Assembly: GCA_038214085.1 (NCBI GenBank)
Contig: JBBQSF010000116.1
Coordinates: 1-10,117, forward strand
Origin: JBBQSF01 sp038214085
GTDB taxonomy: Bacteria > Bacteroidota > Bacteroidia > Bacteroidales > CG2-30-32-10
DNA: 10,117 bases
Direction: 5' to 3'
The translations under genes and the position numbers were made by a program. Positions 1-6,884 of this stretch are shown piece by piece. Below the pieces are notes generated by a model. It did not search any database. It saw only the letters and a list, made by a program, of their open reading frames with translations, and was not told where the DNA came from. The number at the start of each line of letters is the position of its first letter. Within the stretch, counting starts at the first letter, position 1.

Positions 1-1013
1 GCTGCCCAATCGCTAAAAGCACCATCATCAGTCCAGCTCAGAAAGTTACATGCAATATTCTGCCCGTCGCTCTTTTCATTTGGAATGTTGTTTCCATTTA
101 AATCGCAGTAAAAAATCACTGGAATTGATTCGGTTAATGAAATTTTACATCTTATCCCGTTTCGGAAAGAAATTGTTGCAGTATTGCTCATTACATAAGA
201 ATTAAGAATACTTGCTGCAGAAATGTCAGTGTAAACTCGTGTAAGTTGCTGTTTTCGAGAAAGCGAATTTAAAAAATCGACATACTGACCCTGAGTAAGT
301 TCGTATTTCATACAGTAGAAAGCCTTAAATCCTTTTGGAAATACTGCGGGAATTTCGCCGTAATAGGGCTCAGCATAATTCACTTTTGCATAAGACAAAT
401 TTCCATTTTTTGTTCCTGTAGTTATTACATCTTCTGAATTTATGGCAAAAGGTTTCGACAAATCAGGATATGTAAAAAAGGCACTGGATTCACTTCCGCC
501 AGATCCAACTTTAAAAGCGCCTTGCGGAATATAAACCATTTCTATGGCAAATACCTTTAGGATAATATTGTCAATATTTTTTATTCCATTTTTTCCGTAT
601 TTCCATTTTATGTTAATATTGTTCCATTTTATGTTCCCTGTTCCTTTGTGTTTGCGGAAAGCGAATACACCGGAAACATTATCTCCACTTTTTCCAATAG
701 AAAAAACACCTGAAATTCCATTATCGATTTCAATAGAAAAATCCTCGGCATTTGCTGGCAACTGCAAGTGTTTCCATGTGTTTTGACCTGGAATTTTATA
801 TTTAACAAAAATCCAAACGGCATCGTAATTCCGGTCATTGCGCCATGAATTCTCCCAGCTCATATCAAATTGTATATTCGTGGTTTTATTCACTGTATCT
901 GTTCCAACAAATACAGGACTTTTATCAATTTTAACATTCGAAGCAAGGTTTATTCCGTTAAAACAAAACAGAATCAACATGAATGCAAGTACCTTTTTGG
1001 TTGTATAATTCAT
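1..1013 (-). CDS. SUMF1/formylglycine-generating-enzyme-like secreted protein, C-terminus cut by window edge
   Basis: An open frame of 337 complete codons starts at the ATG at 1011-1013 and runs off the left edge, so the C-terminal part is missing. Residues 1-25 look like a Sec signal peptide (KK, then a hydrophobic stretch ending NLAS). There is no lipobox, because the only early Cys sits in LFC. Residues about 30-155 form a beta-rich N-terminal region rich in Trp and Asn. Residue 159 onward has the typical SUMF1/FGE opening MVYIPQGAFKVG, then KGFKAFYCMKYELTQGQYVD (about 228-247) and ACNFLSW (about 321-327). These match the SUMF1/EgtB/PvdO-type fold common in Bacteroidota secreted proteins. 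The catalytic residues of true FGE lie in the missing part, so enzyme activity cannot be judged. It may instead be a structural or binding SUMF1 protein like GldK. SUMF1 membership is secure; function is open. Confidence 0.85.
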   Translation of the reverse strand, partial: MNYTTKKVLAFMLILFCFNGINLASNVKIDKSPVFVGTDTVNKTTNIQFDMSWENSWRNDRNYDAVWIFVKYKIPGQNTWKHLQLPANAEDFSIEIDNGISGVFSIGKSGDNVSGVFAFRKHKGTGNIKWNNINIKWKYGKNGIKNIDNIILKVFAIEMVYIPQGAFKVGSGGSESSAFFTYPDLSKPFAINSEDVITTGTKNGNLSYAKVNYAEPYYGEIPAVFPKGFKAFYCMKYELTQGQYVDFLNSLSRKQQLTRVYTDISAASILNSYVMSNTATISFRNGIRCKISLTESIPVIFYCDLNGNNIPNEKSDGQNIACNFLSWTDDGAFSDWA

Positions 1014-1057
1014 TTGGAGATAGCTTAATTTGAAGATAAATCTATACATTTCTTACG

Positions 1058-1065
1058 CAAATCTA
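1058..1065 (-). promoter_or_regulatory. Possible Bacteroidota -7 element for the SUMF1-like gene
   Basis: Read on the minus strand the bases are TAGATTTG, a full match to the TAnnTTTG -7 consensus of Bacteroidota. It lies 44 bases before the ATG. No TTTG is found at the usual 19-21 base spacing upstream, so the -33 element is absent or degenerate and the call is weak. Confidence 0.3.
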
Positions 1066-1132
1066 CTAATAAATTTGGATATTTTATAACTAACCACAAC
1101 GCCAAACAGATAAATGAGGAATTCTTTCAAGC

Positions 1133-1167
1133 AAAAAAAGAGAAAACCAACAATATGATTTTCTCTT
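1133..1167 (-). terminator. Intrinsic-terminator-like hairpin with T-run
   Basis: AAGAGAAAA (1138-1146) and TTTTCTCTT (1159-1167) form a perfect 9-bp stem around a 12-base loop. On the minus strand the stem is followed directly by a T-run (the A-run at 1133-1139, partly shared with the stem). The stem has only two G-C pairs, so it is weak by E. coli standards. The orientation suits the end of a transcript coming from the gene at 1407-2189. Confidence 0.45.
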
Positions 1168-1208
1168 CATAAAAAGCTTAATTTTGTTTTTAATCCAAAT
1201 TCCGCATT

Positions 1209-1238
1209 AAAAAATCTCTAATGCTTAGCGTTAGGAGA
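1209..1238 (-). terminator. Second terminator-like hairpin with T-run
   Basis: TCTCTAATGC (1215-1224) pairs with 1228-1238 across a 3-base loop, with one bulged base at 1235. One position (1222/1230) is a G-T wobble on the plus strand but an A-C mismatch on the minus strand. On the minus strand it is followed by six T (the A-run at 1209-1214), as in an intrinsic terminator. On the plus strand no T-run follows, so the minus orientation is preferred despite the mismatch. It may act in tandem with the hairpin at 1133-1167. Confidence 0.4.
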
Positions 1239-1368
1239 AAAATAATGCAATTAGTTGAATTTTATAAATATACGCTACCTATTTTTGTTCTAGAATCGAT
1301 AAAGTAAATGTATTCCAAACAAGAAGAATTTGTTAGGAACATTTACTAAATCGGGATAAACCCAATTA

Positions 1369-1397
1369 AATCATTAGTTCGCAAACTCCTAATGATT
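1369..1397 (-). repeat. Inverted repeat just after the DUF2271-like gene stop
   Basis: AATCATTAG (1369-1377) and CTAATGATT (1389-1397) are perfect 9-base arms around an 11-base loop, starting about 10 bases after the stop codon of the minus-strand gene. Only a short T-rich tail follows, so it is a poor intrinsic terminator. It could be a 3'-end stabilising hairpin. Confidence 0.4.
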
Positions 1398-1406
1398 AAT
1401 TTGTTT

Positions 1407-2189
1407 TTAACGTACCAGCATCACTTTTTTTACAACCGAAAAATTGCCAGCCTTTACTGAAATATAATATGCTCCCGGTGCAATATTTGATGTTGCATTC
1501 CAGATTACAGTATTTTTTCCATAAGATTCCTGATTGTCAACAAGCTTTTGGACAAGGTTTCCCTGAAGGTCGTAAATTGAAACGGTTGCTTTTGAAGCAT
1601 TTTCAAGAGTATAGTCAATTGATGTTTCCGAATTAAAAGGATTTGGGAAACAATTAACCGAAAGATCTCCGGAAACGGTTTCGTTTACTCCAACAGTTGA
1701 TGGTGTCCAATTCAGCACCATGTTGGTAAAATTTCCTGAAGCTCCAGTTTGATGATCTGCTGCTACACCCTTGGTAAAAGTAAGCGAAGTGGTTGGTCCG
1801 TTTGAATTGGCGTCGGACATTTGAAGCCATACTTTGTATGTTCCATCGGGAACTAAAGCTCCAGAAGCATTTGTGCCATTCCATGTAATTGATTTTGTAC
1901 CAATTGTGGTAGTAGCACCCGTGGTTGCGTCTACAACATTTTGAGAGGATTTATTTATCCAAACATTTAGATATTGAACTCTGGTAACACCATAGCGCAT
2001 TTTTGTTTTAATAAATGTACCTGAGCTGTTTTCGATCCAGATTGCCAAAACAACTTTATTGGAATAATTGCCCGAAGGTTCTGTGGCAGTAAAAGAAAAT
2101 GTTAGGGAACCAGCAGTTTGTGCTTTTGATTCATTAGCGCTGAAGGCAACTGCAAGAATAATAGTTGTTAAAAATAATAATTTCTTCAT
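1407..2189 (-). CDS. Secreted DUF2271-like protein with T9SS type A sorting domain
   Basis: This 260-residue protein is exported by Sec and then by the type IX system. Residues 1-23 are a signal peptide (KK, hydrophobic core, SKA|Q). Residues about 28-160 resemble the DUF2271 family: VVLAIWIENSSGTFIKT at 46-62, YLNVW at 73-77, and SITWNGTNASGALVPDGTYK at 100-119, the last also similar to a FlgD-type Ig strand pattern. Residues about 172-260 are a T9SS C-terminal domain, with FPNPF at 181-185, IYDLQGNLV at 205-213, PGAYYISVKAG at 238-248 and a basic, hydrophobic end (KKVMLVR). Two stretches, D87-ATTGAT93 and D145-HQTGAS151, match the ApbE target motif Dxx[ST]GA[ST], so covalent FMN is possible. 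The gene has its own promoter just upstream. The sorting domain is certain, DUF2271 is likely, and flavin binding is inference. Confidence 0.85.
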   Translation of the reverse strand: MKKLLFLTTIILAVAFSANESKAQTAGSLTFSFTATEPSGNYSNKVVLAIWIENSSGTFIKTKMRYGVTRVQYLNVWINKSSQNVVDATTGATTTIGTKSITWNGTNASGALVPDGTYKVWLQMSDANSNGPTTSLTFTKGVAADHQTGASGNFTNMVLNWTPSTVGVNETVSGDLSVNCFPNPFNSETSIDYTLENASKATVSIYDLQGNLVQKLVDNQESYGKNTVIWNATSNIAPGAYYISVKAGNFSVVKKVMLVR

Positions 2190-2216
2190 TATAGAATATT
2201 TTGGTATTTATTTGTG

Positions 2217-2249
2217 CAAATTTATAAAACAAAAACATGAATACGCAAA
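2217..2249 (-). promoter_or_regulatory. Bacteroidota-type promoter of the DUF2271-like gene
   Basis: On the minus strand a -33 element TTTG (2246-2249) is followed after 21 bases by a -7 element TAAATTTG (2217-2224), a full match to TTTG-N19-21-TAnnTTTG. The -7 element ends 27 bases before the ATG at 2189, leaving a short 5' leader. It lies wholly in the 69-base gap after the upstream gene, so the DUF2271-like gene can be transcribed on its own. Confidence 0.65.
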
Positions 2250-2258
2250 CAAAAATAT

Positions 2259-3395
2259 CTATCTTTTGCCATATTTAGACAGAATGGGAGTTATTTTAGA
2301 CAAACTGTCGTTTTTTTCAAACTCTTCAAGCAGTTCGATGCGCATAAAAACAGGCTGGTGGTCGGAAAATTCGAAGCCAGTGGGTATTGTTTTATTCTCA
2401 AGCACCTTAACATTAGGCGAAACAACATAATAATCAATAATGGTTGTTTTTGTTTTTCCTTTTTGATAGGGAGTATCCACATCACGATTTGTGGGTAAAT
2501 TATTTTGATAAATCCAGGTCCATTCTTTGGGCAGGAAATCGTTAGGGAGCGGAGGATCCCAAGTACGATGACCTTCATCGGCAGGAAGAGTTTTCATGTC
2601 AAAACCAGGAGGATTGCGGTTCCAGTCGCCCCCTGCAATAACATAGTTTCCCCGATTGTATTCATCGAGTAAAATTGATTTTATCACATACGCTTCAATT
2701 TCACGAATTTCGGCAGCATCGTCGAAAGCTGAATTGTGAGTATTAATAAGCACGAGCGATTTCCCGTTTTTCAGCTTAATCCGCGACAAGATAAGACAAC
2801 GATCGAGAAGAAACACTTTTTTAGGCCAGGAATAACTAGCAGGATAAGTGTATCTCCACGATTCGTCCATATTTATTTTGGAGAGCGTCATCATTCCGGA
2901 AATCACACTTCCCATTGGGTGAGTAAGGGGAAAGGGAACAAACTTTACATCATAATTTTTAGCAAAACTCCACTGATACAAGGGAAGAAATTCGGAAATT
3001 AGTTTTGTTTCATTGGTATAGAAGGATCTGCGGGCATTGGTATCAACTTCCTGCAGAAACATTACATCAATGGTATCATTTTTAGCCAGAAAATTCATCA
3101 CGCCGTTCAAGTAAGTTTGAAATAATTGTTCTTCCGGTCTCGACATTTTTCCACCATCGTAAAAGAAATCAGCATCTTTTCCCAAGCCACAATATCCAAT
3201 ATTCCATGTAAGCAACGACAATATGTTGCTTTCTGGCTCTTTATAACAAGCTTTTGAATTTAGTGTCAATTTTTCTTTTAACTCTGGTTTATAATCATAA
3301 ATTGTGGCATAAATAATAATTCCTGCAAACACAAGTATAAATGCAATTACAAGCAGGGCCAATGCTTTTAGTGAAATTTTAATCGCTTTTTTCAT
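2259..3395 (-). CDS. Membrane-anchored endonuclease/exonuclease/phosphatase (EEP) family protein
   Basis: This 378-residue protein has an N-terminal membrane anchor (about 9-31) and then a catalytic domain facing the periplasm. The EEP metal and catalytic motifs are all present in order: TWN at 63-65, LQEVD at 114-118, NTHNSAFD at 218-225, GGDWNRNP at 255-262, IDYYVVSP at 320-327 and SDH at 344-346. Family members cleave phosphodiesters in nucleic acids, phospholipids or other small phosphoesters; the substrate cannot be read from the sequence. The NTHNSAFD and GGDWN wording fits a subgroup I recognise from Bacteroidota genomes. The gene lies upstream of, and in the same direction as, the DUF2271-like gene but is separated from it by a promoter. 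No clear promoter was found for it in the divergent gap at 3396-3534. The start is the ATG before MKKAIKISLK, which gives a proper signal anchor. Confidence 0.85.
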   Translation of the reverse strand: MKKAIKISLKALALLVIAFILVFAGIIIYATIYDYKPELKEKLTLNSKACYKEPESNILSLLTWNIGYCGLGKDADFFYDGGKMSRPEEQLFQTYLNGVMNFLAKNDTIDVMFLQEVDTNARRSFYTNETKLISEFLPLYQWSFAKNYDVKFVPFPLTHPMGSVISGMMTLSKINMDESWRYTYPASYSWPKKVFLLDRCLILSRIKLKNGKSLVLINTHNSAFDDAAEIREIEAYVIKSILLDEYNRGNYVIAGGDWNRNPPGFDMKTLPADEGHRTWDPPLPNDFLPKEWTWIYQNNLPTNRDVDTPYQKGKTKTTIIDYYVVSPNVKVLENKTIPTGFEFSDHQPVFMRIELLEEFEKNDSLSKITPILSKYGKR

Positions 3396-3534
3396 TTTTG
3401 TAATTCTTTAATTTTTAATTTACCACCCACTAAATAGAAGTGTTTTATAAATGTATAATACCACGAATATATAAGTTTTATGGACAAAGTTCGTGATTTT
3501 TTTATAATTTTATCGGCTTATCAAAAAAACAAAA
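3396..3534. promoter_or_regulatory. Divergent intergenic region between the EEP and GH3 genes
   Basis: These 139 AT-rich bases separate two divergent genes, so promoters for both should lie here. Only near matches were found. One is TAATTTTA at 3505-3512 (plus strand) without a proper TTTG at the expected spacing; the other is a TACATTTA on the minus strand with no correctly spaced -33. No promoter can be called with confidence. The GH3 start is preceded by an A-rich stretch and no Shine-Dalgarno sequence. Confidence 0.4.
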
Positions 3535-5100
3535 ATGCCGATTTTTAAAATTCCTATTCTTGGTTCAATTATAAAAAGTGCGATAGAAATCAGGAGCAAA
3601 ATCTCTCTTGATTCTTACCTGAAACCACAAGGATATGCTGCACAAAAGAAAACGCTAAAAAGATTGTTACGAAAAGCAGATATTACCGCATTTGGCGAAC
3701 ATTATAATTTCTCCGGTTTATTAAAAGAACGCGATTTTGTTACAGCATTTCAGAATAACATTCCCATTTATGATTACAATTCCATTTTTAAAAAATGGTG
3801 GTACCGCTCAATAAACGGAGAACCTTTTGTAGCCTGGCCCGGAAGAATAAAATATTTTGCACTGAGTTCCGGAACATCAGAAGCATCGAGTAAATATATT
3901 CCTATTACCAACGATATGCTTCGTTCTATAAAAAAAACAAGCTTAAGGCAGATTTTCTCAATGGCACAATACGATTTCCCGAACGATTTTTTTGAAAAGG
4001 GAATTCTGATGCTTGGCGGAAGTACGCATTTGCAATACAATGGAACTTATTACGAAGGAGATCTCTCTGGTATCACAGCCGGCAATATCCCTTTTTGGTT
4101 TCAGCATTTCTACAAACCTGGTCGCCGCATTTCAAAGGAACGTGAATGGCCAACAAAACTCGAAGAAATCATTAAAAATGCTCCCAACTGGGATATTGGT
4201 GTTATATGCGGTGTTCCTGCCTGGATTCAGATTCTGCTCGAAAGAATTATTCAAAAATATAATCTTAAAAACATTCACGAAATCTGGCCAAATTTTTCAA
4301 TTTACGTACATGGTGGCGTATCGATAACACCTTATTATAAAGGATTTGACAAGCTGCTTGGCAAACCAATAACCTATATTGAAACCTATCTGGCTTCCGA
4401 AGGATTTATTGCTTACCAAACCCGACCGAAAACTTCTTCAATGCAATTGGTGCTGGACAATGGGATGTTTTTTGAATTTGTTCCCTTTAACGAAGAAAAT
4501 TTTGACAACGACAGCAATGTCCGTCCTGATGCAAAGGCAATTACACTTAATAATGTTGAAATAAACAAGGAATATGCGCTATTGCTTTCTTCAAATGCCG
4601 GCGCCTGGCGATACCTGATTGGAGACACCATTAAATTTACATCAATAGAACATTGTGAAATTATTATAACCGGACGCACGAAACATTTTTTGAGCCTTTG
4701 CGGGGAGCACCTCTCTCAGGACAATATGAACCGTGCAATACACATGCTTGAAGAGGAATTTAATATTGAAGTTCCAGAGTTTTCTGTAGCAGGAATTAAA
4801 CACAATTCCATGTTTGCGCACAGGTGGTTTATTGGAACAGATAACCAAATTGATCCAAAAATCGTACAAGAGAAAATAGATGAATATTTAAAAGTGTTAA
4901 ACGACGATTACAGGGTGGAGCGAATTGCCGCAATTACTGATGTTTTTGCCGAAGTATTGCCAGTTCAGGTTTTTTACGAATGGCTTAAACGAAACGGAAA
5001 AGAAGGTGGACAAAATAAATTTCCACGTGTATTAAAAAATGAAAAACTAAGCAACTGGGAGAATTTTCTTAGTGAATATATGGCATCAAAAATAAATTAA
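3535..5100 (+). CDS. GH3-family acyl-adenylate/acyl-amido synthetase-like protein
   Basis: This 521-residue cytoplasmic protein belongs to the GH3 family (plant auxin-responsive GH3 and JAR1). Plant members activate a carboxylic acid with ATP and join it to an amino acid. All three nucleotide-binding motifs are intact: SSGTS at 111-115, YLASEG at 285-290 and YLIGD at 360-364. The C-terminal lid has GGQNKFPR at 491-498. HGGVSITPYY at 259-268 is also typical of the family. Length is a little short of plant GH3 proteins, as is usual for bacterial members. The natural acid and amino acid in bacteria are not known to me. The next gene, a LysE-type exporter, starts after a single base, so the two are probably co-translated, which suggests that the product or its precursor is exported. 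The family is secure; the reaction is by analogy. Confidence 0.88.
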   Translation: MPIFKIPILGSIIKSAIEIRSKISLDSYLKPQGYAAQKKTLKRLLRKADITAFGEHYNFSGLLKERDFVTAFQNNIPIYDYNSIFKKWWYRSINGEPFVAWPGRIKYFALSSGTSEASSKYIPITNDMLRSIKKTSLRQIFSMAQYDFPNDFFEKGILMLGGSTHLQYNGTYYEGDLSGITAGNIPFWFQHFYKPGRRISKEREWPTKLEEIIKNAPNWDIGVICGVPAWIQILLERIIQKYNLKNIHEIWPNFSIYVHGGVSITPYYKGFDKLLGKPITYIETYLASEGFIAYQTRPKTSSMQLVLDNGMFFEFVPFNEENFDNDSNVRPDAKAITLNNVEINKEYALLLSSNAGAWRYLIGDTIKFTSIEHCEIIITGRTKHFLSLCGEHLSQDNMNRAIHMLEEEFNIEVPEFSVAGIKHNSMFAHRWFIGTDNQIDPKIVQEKIDEYLKVLNDDYRVERIAAITDVFAEVLPVQVFYEWLKRNGKEGGQNKFPRVLKNEKLSNWENFLSEYMASKIN

Positions 5101-5101
5101 T

Positions 5102-5743
5102 ATGCTTAAAGCATTTTTTGAAGGTGTTGTTCTTGGTTTGGTAGTAGCGATGACGCTAGGACCAGCTTTTTTTACCATTATTCAAACGGGTATCGATAGG
5201 GGTTTCCGCTCGGCAATGTTTATATCAGTTGGTGTAATTATTTGCGATGTTTTTCTTATTGTGCTTTGCTATCTGGGACTTACCTCGATTTTTTCAAAAC
5301 CCGAAAACAATATTTTTATTGGCTTTGGGGGTGGAATAATTCTGCTGATCTATGGCACCTATACTTTTTTAAAAAAGCCTGAAATACTTAAACGCAGAAG
5401 TCCAAAATACAAAACTCCCGATAAATTTCCTAACCCTATTACTTATATTATCAAAGGGTTCTTTTTAAATATCGCCAATCCTTTTATTGTTATTTTCTGG
5501 TTAACCGCTATGGGTTGGGTTTCTGCAAATGCAGCTGAAGGCAAGCTTTTGAATTATGTAATTGTATTTTTCTCAGGAACAATCATTTCTGTATTCGCTA
5601 CCGACTTACTAAAATCCTTTATCGGAAACAAAATAAAAAAATACCTCCGCCCACGAAATCAACTAAGAATAAACCGTATTGCAGGATTGTTACTCATTGG
5701 TTCGGGTATTGTTTTAATGGTACGTGTAATTTTTGAATTTTAG
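5102..5743 (+). CDS. LysE/RhtB-family amino-acid exporter
   Basis: This 213-residue inner-membrane protein has about six helices (near 5-25, 38-60, 70-90, 115-138, 150-172 and 190-210). The N-terminal motif GLVVAMTLGPAFFTIIQTG (12-30) with RGFRSAMFISVG (33-44) and the later NIANPFIVIFWLTAMGWV (123-140) are typical of the LysE/RhtB superfamily, which exports amino acids and related small molecules. There is a charged loop at 91-110 (KKPEILKRRSPKYK). The start ATG follows the GH3 stop by one base, so this is the second gene of a two-gene unit and was not given a separate promoter. Its stop lies 18 bases from the convergent ABC permease gene, and no clear terminator separates them. The substrate could be an amino acid or a GH3-made conjugate; this is not shown by the sequence. 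Confidence 0.87.
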   Translation: MLKAFFEGVVLGLVVAMTLGPAFFTIIQTGIDRGFRSAMFISVGVIICDVFLIVLCYLGLTSIFSKPENNIFIGFGGGIILLIYGTYTFLKKPEILKRRSPKYKTPDKFPNPITYIIKGFFLNIANPFIVIFWLTAMGWVSANAAEGKLLNYVIVFFSGTIISVFATDLLKSFIGNKIKKYLRPRNQLRINRIAGLLLIGSGIVLMVRVIFEF

Positions 5744-5761
5744 GCTTACCCATTTTTGTAC

Positions 5762-6883
5762 TTACACAACCTTTCGATACCGCCAAACTGCTAAGCTTAG
5801 CATGAGTATTCCATATCCAAAAATCGCAGCTAAATCATTCAATATTTCAGTAAATCCAGACCCTTTAAGCAAAATCATTCGGATAATTCGAATAAAATAG
5901 GCTATCGGATTTATTAAATTAAAATATTGCGCCCACTGCGGCATACTCTCAATGGATGTAAACAACCCACTCATTAAAATAAAAATAATCATAAAAAAGA
6001 ACGAAACCATCATTGCCTGCTGTTGAGTACTGGTAATTGTTGAAATCAACAAGCCCGCACCTACAATGCCCAACAGGTAGATCATGGCAACAAAAAACAC
6101 CAGCCCAACGCTTCCTACCATTGGAATATCAAAAACAAGTTTACCTATGATCATTCCGAATGCAAGTTCGAATAATGCAATAATCCAAAAAGGAATGAGC
6201 TTTCCAGTTATAAACTGATATTTTTTTACAGGAGTTACATTTATTTGTTCTATAGTGCCAATTTCCTTTTCACGAACAATATTCATTGCGGTCAGCAACA
6301 AGCCAATAAGCGTAACCAGCAACACCAAAATTCCGGGAACCATAAAGGTTTTATAATTTAATTCGGGATTATACCAAAAGGAATAAGTTGTGTTAATACT
6401 TTTAGAAATTTCACCCGACAGGTTTTGTGCTCCGGTTTCGGTAATAATGTTCTTGTTAAAATCGCCAATAATTTGCGAAGAATACGCATTGGTAAGCGAA
6501 GCAGCAGTTCCATTTATTGCATTTATTGTAAGTTGAACTTTTGCGTTTTTTGCGTTTTTGAGATTTTTTTCAAAGTCAGCTGGTATTTCTAAAATCACAT
6601 CTGTTTTGTTATTTTGAAGCGCTTCCTGTGCTTGAGCTGTGGAAAATGAAAATCCAGTAATTTCATAAAAAGGTGAGCCTTGAAACTTGCTGATCATTTT
6701 TCGCGAATACGAGCTTAAATCATTATCAACCACATGCATACGGATATGTTTCATTTCAAAAGTGGCAGCATTAACTAAAATAAGCAATTGAAAAATAGGC
6801 ATTATAAAGATTAATGGCAACATTGAACGGTTGCGGAAAATCTGTATAAATTCCTTTTGAACTATGTAAACAATGGTGCGCAT
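5762..6883 (-). CDS. ABC-2 type permease, YbhR-like (last gene of export operon)
   Basis: This 373-residue inner-membrane subunit has the ABC-2 layout: one N-terminal helix (about 20-40), a large extracytoplasmic domain (about 45-178), then a bundle of helices near 180-202, 228-250, 258-282, 288-308 and 350-367. The coupling segment NIVREKEIGTIEQINVTPVK (201-220) is the usual ABC-2 cytoplasmic motif after the second helix. NPIAYFIRIIRMILLKGSG (325-343) near the end is typical of the YhhJ/YbhR/YbhS group. It most likely pairs with the permease at 6885-7991 as a heterodimer driven by the two ATPases upstream. The ATG follows the stop of the upstream permease by one base. The substrate is unknown; homologous E. 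coli systems are linked to drug or cation export. Confidence 0.88.
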   Translation of the reverse strand: MRTIVYIVQKEFIQIFRNRSMLPLIFIMPIFQLLILVNAATFEMKHIRMHVVDNDLSSYSRKMISKFQGSPFYEITGFSFSTAQAQEALQNNKTDVILEIPADFEKNLKNAKNAKVQLTINAINGTAASLTNAYSSQIIGDFNKNIITETGAQNLSGEISKSINTTYSFWYNPELNYKTFMVPGILVLLVTLIGLLLTAMNIVREKEIGTIEQINVTPVKKYQFITGKLIPFWIIALFELAFGMIIGKLVFDIPMVGSVGLVFFVAMIYLLGIVGAGLLISTITSTQQQAMMVSFFFMIIFILMSGLFTSIESMPQWAQYFNLINPIAYFIRIIRMILLKGSGFTEILNDLAAIFGYGILMLSLAVWRYRKVV

Positions 6884-6884
6884 A

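Larger units (their letters stand above)
1014..1406. other. Gene-free intergenic region with several hairpins
   Basis: No convincing reading frame is present on either strand in this 393-base AT-rich stretch. It lies between the DUF2271-like gene, which ends at 1407, and the SUMF1-like gene, which starts at 1013; both are on the minus strand. It holds three inverted repeats, two of them followed on the minus strand by T-runs, and a possible -7 promoter element for the SUMF1-like gene. These are listed separately. The layout suggests that transcription of the right-hand gene ends here and a new transcript starts for the left-hand gene. Confidence 0.7.

Noticed and set aside
544..838. Short open frames on both strands (544-786 plus, 629-838 minus)
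   Set aside because: They lie inside the SUMF1-like gene in other frames, have low-complexity Phe/Pro-rich or mixed sequence and show no domain or start signal.
2068..2430. 120-codon plus-strand frame spanning the EEP-DUF2271 gap
   Set aside because: It overlaps two well-supported minus-strand genes and the promoter between them, and its translation has no recognisable features.
3396..3534. Canonical TTTG / TAnnTTTG promoters for the two divergent genes
   Set aside because: Only partial -7 matches with wrong -33 spacing were found.
4013..4327. 104-codon plus-strand frame inside the GH3 gene
   Set aside because: It is out of frame with an intact GH3 domain whose motifs lie on both sides.
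5724..5767. Possible bidirectional terminator between the LysE-type gene and the ABC permease gene (GTGTAA / TTACAC)
   Set aside because: Six-base arms are separated by 32 bases and lie mostly within coding sequence; no compact stem with a T-run is present in the 18-base gap.
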